A stretch of 12,070 nucleotides of DNA from Gammaproteobacteria bacterium UBA7803 (GTDB taxonomy: Bacteria > Pseudomonadota > Gammaproteobacteria > Pseudomonadales > Azotimanducaceae): the NCBI GenBank assembly GCA_002480525.1, contig DLCH01000015.1, forward strand, positions 1 to 12,070, read 5' to 3'. This document shows, one piece after another, positions 1-4,480 of this stretch. The notes below the pieces were generated by a model that was not told the origin of the DNA, did not search any database, and saw only the letters and a program-made list of their open reading frames with translations. Numbering within the stretch: the stretch's first letter is position 1; every line of letters begins with the position of its first letter. The translations under genes and the position numbers were made by a program.

Positions 1-9
1 GCTCACTGA

Positions 10-222
10 ATCGGGGGCGAACCACAGGACTATCTAGAGATCTTCGACGCTGCTCACTCGCAAGACGAAGATCGGTTCATCGCAATCGGTGAGATTCACC
101 GTGGAGTCGCGGCGGTGATCTACACAGAGCGAGCCGAAGATACGGTCCGCATCATCGGAGCCCGCATGGCGACGAATCGAGAGCGCGATCGGTATCGAGA
201 ATATATGGATCAGTACAGATGA
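10..222 (+). pseudogene. brnT: BrnT-family toxin, 5'-truncated remnant
   Basis: The frame ending at TGA 220-222 reads as the C-terminal two thirds of a BrnT-type ribonuclease toxin. It contains the blocks EDRFIAIG, VIYTER, VRIIGAR and ATNRERDRY, which match the conserved core and the Arg-rich end of the family. BrnT proteins are about 90 residues; only about 65 family-like residues remain. There is an in-frame stop at 7-9, no ATG before residue 50 or so, and none of the three frames of bases 1-30 restores the usual N-terminal W-D-x-x-K block. The gene therefore looks 5'-truncated rather than simply cut by the window edge, although the upstream context is not visible. Its stop overlaps the ATG of the HTH antitoxin gene (ATGA), the normal coupling in this toxin-antitoxin type. 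The family call is fairly sure; loss of function is an inference. Confidence 0.7.
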
Positions 223-509
223 GCGACATCCCAGAAATTTCAGACGAGCAGTTTAGGAATGCTATCCCAGCAAAGCTTAGGGCTCGGCTTGCACGGGAAG
301 GCGTGGCCTCTGGGGATGATATCGCCGCACTCAGACGATTTGTCGGGCTGAGCCAAGCGGAGTTCGCCCGTGCCATGGAGATTAGTGTCCATACCTTGCG
401 GAATTGGGAACAAGGTCGGCGAAAGCCCGACGGGCCGGCTCTTGCGCTGTTTAAAATCGCAGCGCGCCATCCAAGGATCATTAGAGAGAACCTCGAGTCT
501 GCGGCATAG
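219..509 (+). CDS. HTH (XRE/COG2944-type) antitoxin of the BrnT module
   Basis: A 96-residue DNA-binding antitoxin. Residues about 35-75 form a helix-turn-helix of the Cro/C1 type (ALRRFVGLSQAEFA, then ISVHTLRNWEQGRRKP), followed by the conserved ending IAARHPRIIRENL. The N-terminus (IPEISDEQFRNAIP) is the typical lead-in of HTH antitoxins found directly after BrnT toxins. It would bind the toxin and repress the shared promoter. The ATG overlaps the toxin stop, so translation is coupled and no separate ribosome site is needed. The stop at 507-509 lies 4 bases before the R'' box of an attC site, so this is the last gene of its cassette. With the toxin apparently truncated, it may now be an orphan antitoxin. 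Length and domain are complete. Confidence 0.88.
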   Translation: MSDIPEISDEQFRNAIPAKLRARLAREGVASGDDIAALRRFVGLSQAEFARAMEISVHTLRNWEQGRRKPDGPALALFKIAARHPRIIRENLESAA

Positions 510-513
510 TGCC

Positions 514-613
514 ATCCAACCATGGCAATGCAGCGGGCCGTCCAAACCGTCACCCAAATTGCTTCCGCAATTTGGCCGCCGCTTTGCCCGGCCGCTGATC
601 GCCGGCGTTAGGC
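514..613 (+). other. Integron attC site A (intact)
   Basis: R'' is ATCCAAC at 514-520 and R' is GTTAGGC at 607-613; both fit RYYYAAC/GTTRRRY exactly. The inner arms are CAGCGGGCCG (531-540) and CGGCCGCTG (589-597), complementary except for one extra G, the asymmetry expected of L''/L' with an extrahelical base. The centre is a perfect 9-bp stem (554-562 with 567-575) with the loop TTCC. The integrase would cut between G607 and T608, which makes this the boundary between the BrnT-type cassette and the next one. It is the same length as site C and about 80 percent alike by eye. Confidence 0.9.
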
Positions 614-650
614 GGCCGGCTCCGACATCTACGGGCTATCCTGCCACAGA

Positions 651-678
651 TTGACATACCATATTTGGTATATACCAT
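651..678 (+). promoter_or_regulatory. Promoter with palindromic operator for the toxin-antitoxin operon
   Basis: A consensus -35 TTGACA (651-656) is followed by -10-like TATACC (671-676, spacer 14) or TACCAT (673-678, spacer 16). Three half-sites interleave with the promoter: ATACCA 656-661, TGGTAT 666-671 and ATACCA 672-677. The last two form a perfect 12-bp palindrome. This is a good operator for the XRE antitoxin encoded by the second gene, giving autorepression. The predicted transcription start falls at or within a few bases of the toxin ATG at 685, and no Shine-Dalgarno is visible. It lies inside the cassette, just after attC site A, so the cassette carries its own promoter. Confidence 0.7.
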
Positions 679-684
679 CGCCCA

Positions 685-966
685 ATGTGGGAGATCTTTG
701 AACACAGGCGCACTGCCCGCCAGCTGAAGAAGCTCCCTATCGAAATCCTGAAGCGCTACGAAAAGTGGAAGGATATCGTCTCGGTCTCCGGCCCTGCGGG
801 GCTGCGTATGATTCGTGGCTTCAATGACGAGGCTCTCAATGGAGACTGGAAAGGCCACCGATCATCAAGTTTGAACGAGCAATATCGCGTGATCTATCGG
901 ATCGAACGCAATGAGGTGCTTGTCGAGGTCGTGAGCGTTACGGCTCACGACTATCGGAGGAAGTGA
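685..966 (+). CDS. RelE/HigB-superfamily mRNA interferase toxin
   Basis: A 93-residue basic protein with the RelE/ParE toxin layout: helices in residues 1-30 (RRTARQLKKLP), then the beta-sheet core with GDWKGHRS (53-60), LNEQYRVIYRI (63-73) and the C-terminal VTAHDYRR (85-92). In this superfamily the C-terminal His/Tyr/Arg residues contribute to ribosome-dependent mRNA cleavage. The ending VTxHDYRR and the toxin-first gene order with an XRE partner are typical of HigBA-like modules, which are common in large integrons, where they are thought to stabilise the array. The antitoxin ATG follows 1 base after the stop. The gene appears intact. No ribosome site is visible before the ATG, which suggests a leaderless message. 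The exact subfamily (HigB, YafQ or RelE) cannot be fixed by eye. Confidence 0.87.
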   Translation: MWEIFEHRRTARQLKKLPIEILKRYEKWKDIVSVSGPAGLRMIRGFNDEALNGDWKGHRSSSLNEQYRVIYRIERNEVLVEVVSVTAHDYRRK

Positions 967-967
967 C

Positions 968-1228
968 ATGAGCGAGTATCGCAAGGCCCGCCGGAACATT
1001 GAGGTTTCTCCCGGGGAATCGGTTCGCATCATTCGCGAATTGCAGGGTATGAGCCAGAACGAGCTATCCAAAGTCTCAGGCATTCCCCAGTCCACGATTT
1101 CCGGAATCGAGCGTGACCGCATCAACCTGGGCGTAGAACGCGCCAAGCAGCTTGGCCGGGCACTGAAGTGTCATCCTGCCGCTCTAGTGTTCCCCGGGTG
1201 GGATGTGGAGAACGAGTCGGCCGCCTAA
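968..1228 (+). CDS. XRE-family antitoxin (HigA-like)
   Basis: An 86-residue protein with one Cro/C1 helix-turn-helix: RIIRELQGMSQNELSKVSGI (about 19-38), the recognition helix PQSTISGIERDRIN (39-52), then VERAKQLGRALKCHPAALVFP. It should neutralise the RelE-like toxin just upstream and repress the operon at the palindromes in 656-677. A strong Shine-Dalgarno GGAGG (956-960) inside the end of the toxin gene lies 7 bases before the ATG. With the toxin itself lacking a visible site, this would favour antitoxin synthesis. The last codons run into the attC R'' box: the stop TAA (1226-1228) is part of GCCTAAC. This is a complete gene, and its coding end is shared with the recombination site. Confidence 0.9.
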   Translation: MSEYRKARRNIEVSPGESVRIIRELQGMSQNELSKVSGIPQSTISGIERDRINLGVERAKQLGRALKCHPAALVFPGWDVENESAA

Positions 1229-1262
1229 CCATGGCGATTCAGCGAATCGGGGCCCCGTAGGC
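1223..1262 (+). other. Degenerate attC-like site B
   Basis: The R'' box GCCTAAC (1223-1229) is perfect, and the following CATGGCGATTCAGCG is close to the same part of sites A and C. The conserved core and terminal hairpin are absent. GTAGGC at 1257-1262 could be an R' box that lost one T, which would make a shrunken 40-bp site, but this is weak. It marks the end of the toxin-antitoxin cassette and is probably not recombinogenic. The next 68 bases (1263-1330) hold no gene; TACACT at 1295-1300 is a poor -10 candidate for the following gene. Confidence 0.55.
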
Positions 1263-1330
1263 AAAAGTCGTCAGCTGCCTCGAGCTAGTTCGCTTACACT
1301 GAGCGGGCGATCTAAGAGGGGGTATTGCCC

Positions 1331-1789
1331 ATGGAGACCCTATTAGGCGGATGTGCTTGTGGAAAAGTGCGCTTCGAGATTTCCTCACTCCCTATAGCAA
1401 TCTTCTTGTGTCACTGTAGAGACTGCCAGAGGTCATCGGGCGCACCGTATGCAGCGAACGTGTGGTTCAGTTCGAATGACGTAGCTCTAAACTGTGAACC
1501 AGCCGGCCACTCATGCACATCGGATAAGGGCACGCATTCGATTCACGAGTTCTGCCCTGAGTGCGGATCGCCAATCGGGATGAGAGTCTTGGAAAACGAT
1601 TACTTTCGTGGCATCAGGGGCGCTGCTTTCGATAACCCTCTCAGTCTTCCTCCGGACGCCTCCATCTTCATGAGAAACGCGGCTTCATGGGAGGTCTTTG
1701 CGGAGGATCTCCCCACGTTTGAAGAGGACGTCCCTGAAGAGTTTGCGAGGCGCGTCATAGCGCCTCGATTGGCTCAGATGACCCGATGA
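1331..1789 (+). CDS. GFA/CENP-V-fold zinc-binding protein (COG3791)
   Basis: A 152-residue protein of the glutathione-dependent formaldehyde-activating (GFA) family. All seven zinc cysteines of the family pattern are present: CxC (C8, C10), CxCxxC (C27, C29, C32) and CPxCGS (C75, C78). GFA of Paracoccus was reported to speed adduct formation between formaldehyde and glutathione, but most family members are untested and may act on other small thiol adducts. The ATG at 1331 is chosen over an in-frame TTG at 1325 because AGAGGGGG (1315-1322) lies 8 bases before it and the family starts just before the GGCxCG motif. It is the only gene of its cassette, ends 38 bases before attC site C, and has a second family member at 6551-6946. 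Confidence 0.88.
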   Translation: METLLGGCACGKVRFEISSLPIAIFLCHCRDCQRSSGAPYAANVWFSSNDVALNCEPAGHSCTSDKGTHSIHEFCPECGSPIGMRVLENDYFRGIRGAAFDNPLSLPPDASIFMRNAASWEVFAEDLPTFEEDVPEEFARRVIAPRLAQMTR

Positions 1790-1826
1790 TGCCGCAACCA
1801 GACCCAGTGGTCTCTTGCGAAGCGCT

Positions 1827-1926
1827 GTTCAACAATGGCGAAGGAGCGGACCGTCCAACCGGTCACCCGAATTGCTTCCGCAATTTGGCCGCCGGCTTGC
1901 CCGGCCAGTGCTCGCCGGCGTTAGGC
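1827..1926 (+). other. Integron attC site C (intact)
   Basis: R'' is GTTCAAC (1827-1833) and R' is GTTAGGC (1920-1926); both fit consensus. The span is 100 bp, identical to site A. The terminal stem 1867-1875/1880-1888 has the same TTCC loop; one pair is G:T instead of A:T, so the fold is kept despite a base change. The block from CCGTCC through GCCCGGCC is nearly identical to site A. Cutting between G1920 and T1921 would separate the GFA cassette from the Imm51-like cassette. Confidence 0.9.
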
Positions 1927-1944
1927 GTCGCTTGAGGGACAACC

Positions 1945-2337
1945 ATGCGAACGCTACTTATTGCGTTAGTTGCGATGATCGGAGCAAGCGCGATGGCCGA
2001 TTCCACAGACTATGGATTCACCACCTCGGAGTTCGGCGGAGCGGTTCAGGTCTCCTACTTCGATTATCGGGAAGACATCCTCGAATGGTTCCAGTCTCGC
2101 GACCTTCAAGGCGGCGGGTACACCTGGGAAGCGCTGGTCAGGTCTGCGTTGGAGCTTCAACGATCACCGTACGCAGATGACGTCGAATACAATTCCGAGG
2201 GCGACGCACTCTTTGCCACGGTCTCGTCGGAGGAGGCCAGCGAAGCGCTCAAGGACGTTTTCCGTCGGCTCACTACAGATGAGGCGTTCAGGCTTGAATG
2301 CATGGCTCATGCCCAACGTCGGGGAGACTTGGATTGA
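1945..2337 (+). CDS. Exported Imm51-like immunity protein
   Basis: A 130-residue protein. Residues 1-18 form a signal peptide (MRTLL, hydrophobic LIALVAMIGA, then AMA before DSTD). The mature part contains GGGYTWEALVRSAL (about 56-69) and, further on, YNSEGDALFATVSS (82-95), which resemble the G-x-GYxW and D-x-EGxxFxA blocks of the Imm51 immunity family; a helical tail follows. Imm51 proteins are thought to protect against polymorphic toxins. Assignment by these blocks is tentative. An exported form would act in the periplasm. The Shine-Dalgarno GAGGGA (1934-1939) lies 5 bases before the ATG. The gene begins only 18 bases after attC site C, leaving no room for its own promoter outside the attC, so it probably depends on read-through transcription. 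No toxin gene is adjacent. Confidence 0.62.
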   Translation: MRTLLIALVAMIGASAMADSTDYGFTTSEFGGAVQVSYFDYREDILEWFQSRDLQGGGYTWEALVRSALELQRSPYADDVEYNSEGDALFATVSSEEASEALKDVFRRLTTDEAFRLECMAHAQRRGDLD

Positions 2338-2338
2338 C

Positions 2339-2425
2339 GTCTGACCATTGCGATGCAGCAAACCGTCCAACCCGTCACCCGAATCGCTTTCTCAATCTGG
2401 CCACCGGCTTGCCCCGCTGCGGAAT
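2339..2425 (+). other. Degenerate attC-like site D
   Basis: GTCTGAC (2339-2345) is an R'' box with one mismatch, directly after the Imm51-like stop. The next 70 bases follow sites A and C closely (ATGCAGCAAACCGTCC, then GTCACCCGAATCGC, then GGCCACCGGCTTGCCC), but the terminal stem has several mismatches and no GTTRRRY box follows. The 3' half is replaced by unrelated sequence. It is likely inactive. The bases from 2426 to the next ATG at 2529 show no gene or clear promoter. Confidence 0.75.
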
Positions 2426-2528
2426 GCCAGCCCAGGACGGCACGACATCGACAGGCCGCTATCAGTCGTCTCCGTTAAAGAATTCATCGCACCCCAAACC
2501 GAACTGAATCACGGCTACTGGAGCAAAC

Positions 2529-2894
2529 ATGGCCCAATACGTTGACGGATTCGTGTTGGTCGTTCCCCGGAATCGCCTGGATGACTATCGGCGTCTTGTT
2601 GAAGCGGCGGCGGAGATCTGGAAGGAACACGGTGCGCTCGATTACAGGGAATACCTTGGTGACGATCTGATGCTCGAGGGGACGCGCTCATTCACTGATG
2701 TTGTAGATGCAGACGATGGCGAAGTGATCGTCTTCGGCTGGGTCGAATTCGAATCTCGCGACGCACGTGATCTGGCCAACAGGAAGGTCGCGGCCGACCC
2801 ACGAATGGCGGAGCTCGTCAGATCGTCGGATTCGGGGTTCGATGCGGGACGTATGGCGTACGGCGGGTTTCAATTGCTCGTAGGTTGCTCGTAG
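2529..2894 (+). CDS. DUF1428 family protein (YbaA/COG5507-like)
   Basis: A 121-residue protein with the DUF1428 pattern throughout: YVDGFVLVVP at the start, KEHGALDYREYLGDD (33-47), SFTDVVDADDGEVIVFGWVEF (about 54-74), DARDLANRKVAADPRM (78-93) and a closing R-M-A-Y-GGFQ. The family adopts a dimeric ferredoxin-like alpha-beta barrel fold, and its function is unknown. GGAG (2520-2523) lies 5 bases before the ATG. A tandem 11-bp duplication at the 3' end changes the last three residues to GCS; without it the protein would end after VG. No recognisable attC follows it, so its cassette seems to have merged with the next two genes. A second, frameshifted family member lies at 10833-11185. Confidence 0.88.
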   Translation: MAQYVDGFVLVVPRNRLDDYRRLVEAAAEIWKEHGALDYREYLGDDLMLEGTRSFTDVVDADDGEVIVFGWVEFESRDARDLANRKVAADPRMAELVRSSDSGFDAGRMAYGGFQLLVGCS

Positions 2895-2895
2895 G
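2874..2895 (+). repeat. Tandem 11-bp duplication at a gene end
   Basis: TTGCTCGTAGG occurs twice in a row (2874-2884, 2885-2895). The second copy supplies the TAG stop (2892-2894) of the DUF1428 gene, while in a single-copy ancestor the frame would close at a TGA a few bases on. It looks like a replication-slippage event. Confidence 0.9.
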
Positions 2896-3106
2896 TTGAT
2901 TGACACGTCGCCATTCGGGGCGATCGTCAACATCTCCTGACCGTTCGAGATCCGATCACGAGTCCGAATGAGGTGAGTTTGGTCCTGGACGCCACGGCGC
3001 CCAAAGAGGACGATTCAATCGGACGCTACAACCTGTCATTCAATTTTCGTCGCCGCCTGGCCGCCAGGTCGCGGCGACGCTGGTCGAGTCATCAGGCAGT
3101 GCGATA
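2896..3106. other. Non-coding gap with inverted repeats
   Basis: No coding frame with recognisable content and no attC boxes are seen here. An imperfect inverted repeat spans 2900-2930 (TTGAC...TCGCC paired with GGCGA...GTCAA around ATTCGG). A second, strong hairpin is listed separately at 3049-3078. Neither is followed by a T-run, so these are not convincing intrinsic terminators. Confidence 0.5.
3049..3078. repeat. Strong GC-rich inverted repeat
   Basis: GTCGCCGC (3049-3056) is the exact reverse complement of GCGGCGAC (3071-3078), and CTGG/CCAG pair inside it around CCG. No T-run follows on either strand. It sits 28 bases before the likely TTG start of the nucleotidyltransferase, where it could affect translation or be a leftover recombination fold. 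The role is unknown. Confidence 0.7.
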
Positions 3107-3772
3107 TTGAACGCTCCGAACGCGAACTCACGTTGGGAAGGCCCCGCCCTTGAGGACTGGGCACCCTGGTCGCCGGCACAGGTGGCGGCGGTTCTGCAGC
3201 ACTCGACCCCAACCTGGTGCGTCGTTGGTGGCTGGGCCATCGACCTCTGGCTGGGCCGCCGCACCCGCGACCACAGCGACATCGAGATCGCCGCCCCGCG
3301 CAATGACTTCGGCAGCCTTCGGCGCGCTCTCGAGCCACGTTATCGACTCTATGCAGCCGGCGCCGGAGAGACTTCCGCTCTCGGCATCTACGAGGAGTTT
3401 CCTTCATCCCGGCACCAATGCTGGGTAGCGGATCCAGCTTCAGGGAAATGGCGCCTGGACCTCATGCTCGAGCCGGGAGACTCGCGGAGGTGGGTGTTCC
3501 GACGCGACGAACGAATCCAGCAACCGCGGAGCAGGATGATTGACCGCAGCGGCGGCATACCATTCCTGAGACCGGAGGGCGTGCTGCTCTACAAGGCAAG
3601 ATCACCTCGTGCCAAAGACCAGGCCGATCTGGAGGCGTGCCTGCCAGGCCTGCCCCCGGCATCTCGATCGTGGTTGGCCGCCTCACTTTCGATGACTCAT
3701 CCAGGCCACCGTTGGCTGGAGCTGCTGCAACCAGAGGCGAGGCCGACCGTAAATCAGGGGAATGCTGAATGA
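3107..3772 (+). CDS. Nucleotidyltransferase, aminoglycoside adenylyltransferase-like
   Basis: A 221-residue protein with a polymerase-beta-type nucleotidyltransferase core: VVGGWAIDLWLG (39-50) followed by TRDHSDIEI (53-61), where D58 and E60 are the paired metal carboxylates, and D118 in WRLDLML as a likely third. The C-terminal half has GIPFLRPEGVLLYKA, then RAKDQADL, then a short helical domain. The GGWAID...LGRxTRxHxDI block resembles ANT(2'')-type enzymes (aadB, itself a classic integron cassette gene) and PF10706 proteins. Expected chemistry is transfer of a nucleotide to a small molecule, a protein or RNA; the substrate is unknown. The start is the first possible one in frame, a TTG with a poor ribosome site, so the true N-terminus is uncertain. 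The stop overlaps the next ATG (ATGA). Confidence 0.82.
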   Translation: MNAPNANSRWEGPALEDWAPWSPAQVAAVLQHSTPTWCVVGGWAIDLWLGRRTRDHSDIEIAAPRNDFGSLRRALEPRYRLYAAGAGETSALGIYEEFPSSRHQCWVADPASGKWRLDLMLEPGDSRRWVFRRDERIQQPRSRMIDRSGGIPFLRPEGVLLYKARSPRAKDQADLEACLPGLPPASRSWLAASLSMTHPGHRWLELLQPEARPTVNQGNAE

Positions 3773-4353
3773 TCGTCCAACAGAAAAAGTTCGGGAACGA
3801 ACACACCTTCGACTTCGGAGAGAACGAGGTCAACTTCGCGTTCAAGGATAGAAGCGGATCGGGAGACGTCGATATCGACTATGGAGCCATTCCCGAGAAA
3901 ACGTCGACCCAGATCGAGCGAAACGAATGGTTGCGCAATGTCGGCCTGCTTTGGCTCCTGATCGGCGGCTTTCAGGTCACGTTCGCTCTGTTGAACGACA
4001 GGCCGCTCTCGGGAACCGGTTTCTGGGTACTCGTGGGCAGTATCTGTCTGGCGGCCTACAAGTGGCGTCAGGTCAGATACACTGTCTTCAACACCGACCA
4101 AGGCAGCCTGTTCATCATCGACGACGCCAAACATGATCAGATCGTCGAAGAGCTTGTCTCCCGCAAGCGCGAGAGACTCCTGCAGCTCTACGGCGAGATC
4201 GACCCGAGCAACGATGCCGCTCGAGAGACGGAGAAGTTCCGCTGGCTGCACAAGCGAGGGGTCATTTCGGATGACGTCCTCAGCTCCAGGCTCGCCGAGA
4301 TACAGCGCATCGGTGGTGGCAGGAACAGCGACTCCGGCGACGTCCTGCACTAG
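3769..4353 (+). CDS. Two-helix membrane protein coupled to the nucleotidyltransferase
   Basis: A 194-residue protein of no family I recognise. Residues 1-52 are soluble and rich in acidic residues (DFGENE, DVDIDYG). Two transmembrane helices follow at about 57-75 (VGLLWLLIGGFQVTFALL) and 83-98 (GFWVLVGSICLAAY), with a short loop. A 96-residue C-terminal part starts with a basic KWRQVRY, contains a charged coiled-coil-like stretch (IVEELVSRKRERLLQLY) and ends with FRWLHKRGVISDDVLSSRLAEI (157-178), which resembles a SHOCT-type short C-terminal helical motif. Both termini are probably cytoplasmic. The ATG overlaps the stop of the nucleotidyltransferase gene by 4 bases, so the two are translated together and likely work together. 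The stop lies 9 bases before the degenerate attC site E. Confidence 0.75.
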   Translation: MIVQQKKFGNEHTFDFGENEVNFAFKDRSGSGDVDIDYGAIPEKTSTQIERNEWLRNVGLLWLLIGGFQVTFALLNDRPLSGTGFWVLVGSICLAAYKWRQVRYTVFNTDQGSLFIIDDAKHDQIVEELVSRKRERLLQLYGEIDPSNDAARETEKFRWLHKRGVISDDVLSSRLAEIQRIGGGRNSDSGDVLH

Positions 4354-4362
4354 GCGTCCGTC

Positions 4363-4450
4363 CTCCAACGATGACCATTCAGCGCTTCGTCCAACTCGTC
4401 ACCCAAACCAGTTTCCCAACCCGGCTGCCGACCTGCCTGCCCGCTGATGG
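4363..4450 (+). other. Degenerate attC-like site E, likely distal end of the array
   Basis: CTCCAAC (4363-4369) is R'' with one mismatch. The downstream blocks CATTCAGCGCTTCGTCCAA, CGTCACCCAAACC and CCCAACCCGGCTGCC parallel sites A, C and D, but the terminal hairpin is disrupted (CAGTTTCCC in place of TGCTTCCGC) and no R' box exists. It is the last attC-like sequence in the window; base composition becomes visibly more GC-rich after it. The site is therefore read as the eroded right end of the cassette array. Confidence 0.7.
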
Positions 4451-4476
4451 CCTGTGTCTGCGACCCGACACAGGAA
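4451..4476 (+). promoter_or_regulatory. Hairpin overlapping the ribosome-binding site of the DJ-1-like gene
   Basis: CCTGTGTC (4451-4458) is the exact reverse complement of GACACAGG (4467-4474), with an 8-base loop. The right arm contains the start of the only Shine-Dalgarno candidate, AGGAA (4472-4476), just before the ATG codons at 4481 and 4487. When folded in mRNA it would block ribosome access; as DNA it could be a protein-binding palindrome. Confidence 0.5.
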
Positions 4477-4480
4477 CCCA

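Noticed and set aside
152..557. Long open frames on the - strand antisense to the HTH antitoxin and attC site A
   Set aside because: They run through the well-conserved antitoxin gene and the attC fold, have no recognisable domain and no ribosome site; they are by-products of the + strand coding and GC content.
1342..1348. ATTAGGC as an R' box completing attC site B
   Set aside because: It differs from GTTRRRY, lies in the coding start of the GFA gene (CTA TTA GGC GGA), and there are no matching inner arms or terminal hairpin between it and the R'' at 1223.
3049..3078. Intrinsic terminator
   Set aside because: The stem is strong, but no T-run follows it on either strand and it sits just before a gene start, not after an end; kept only as an inverted repeat.
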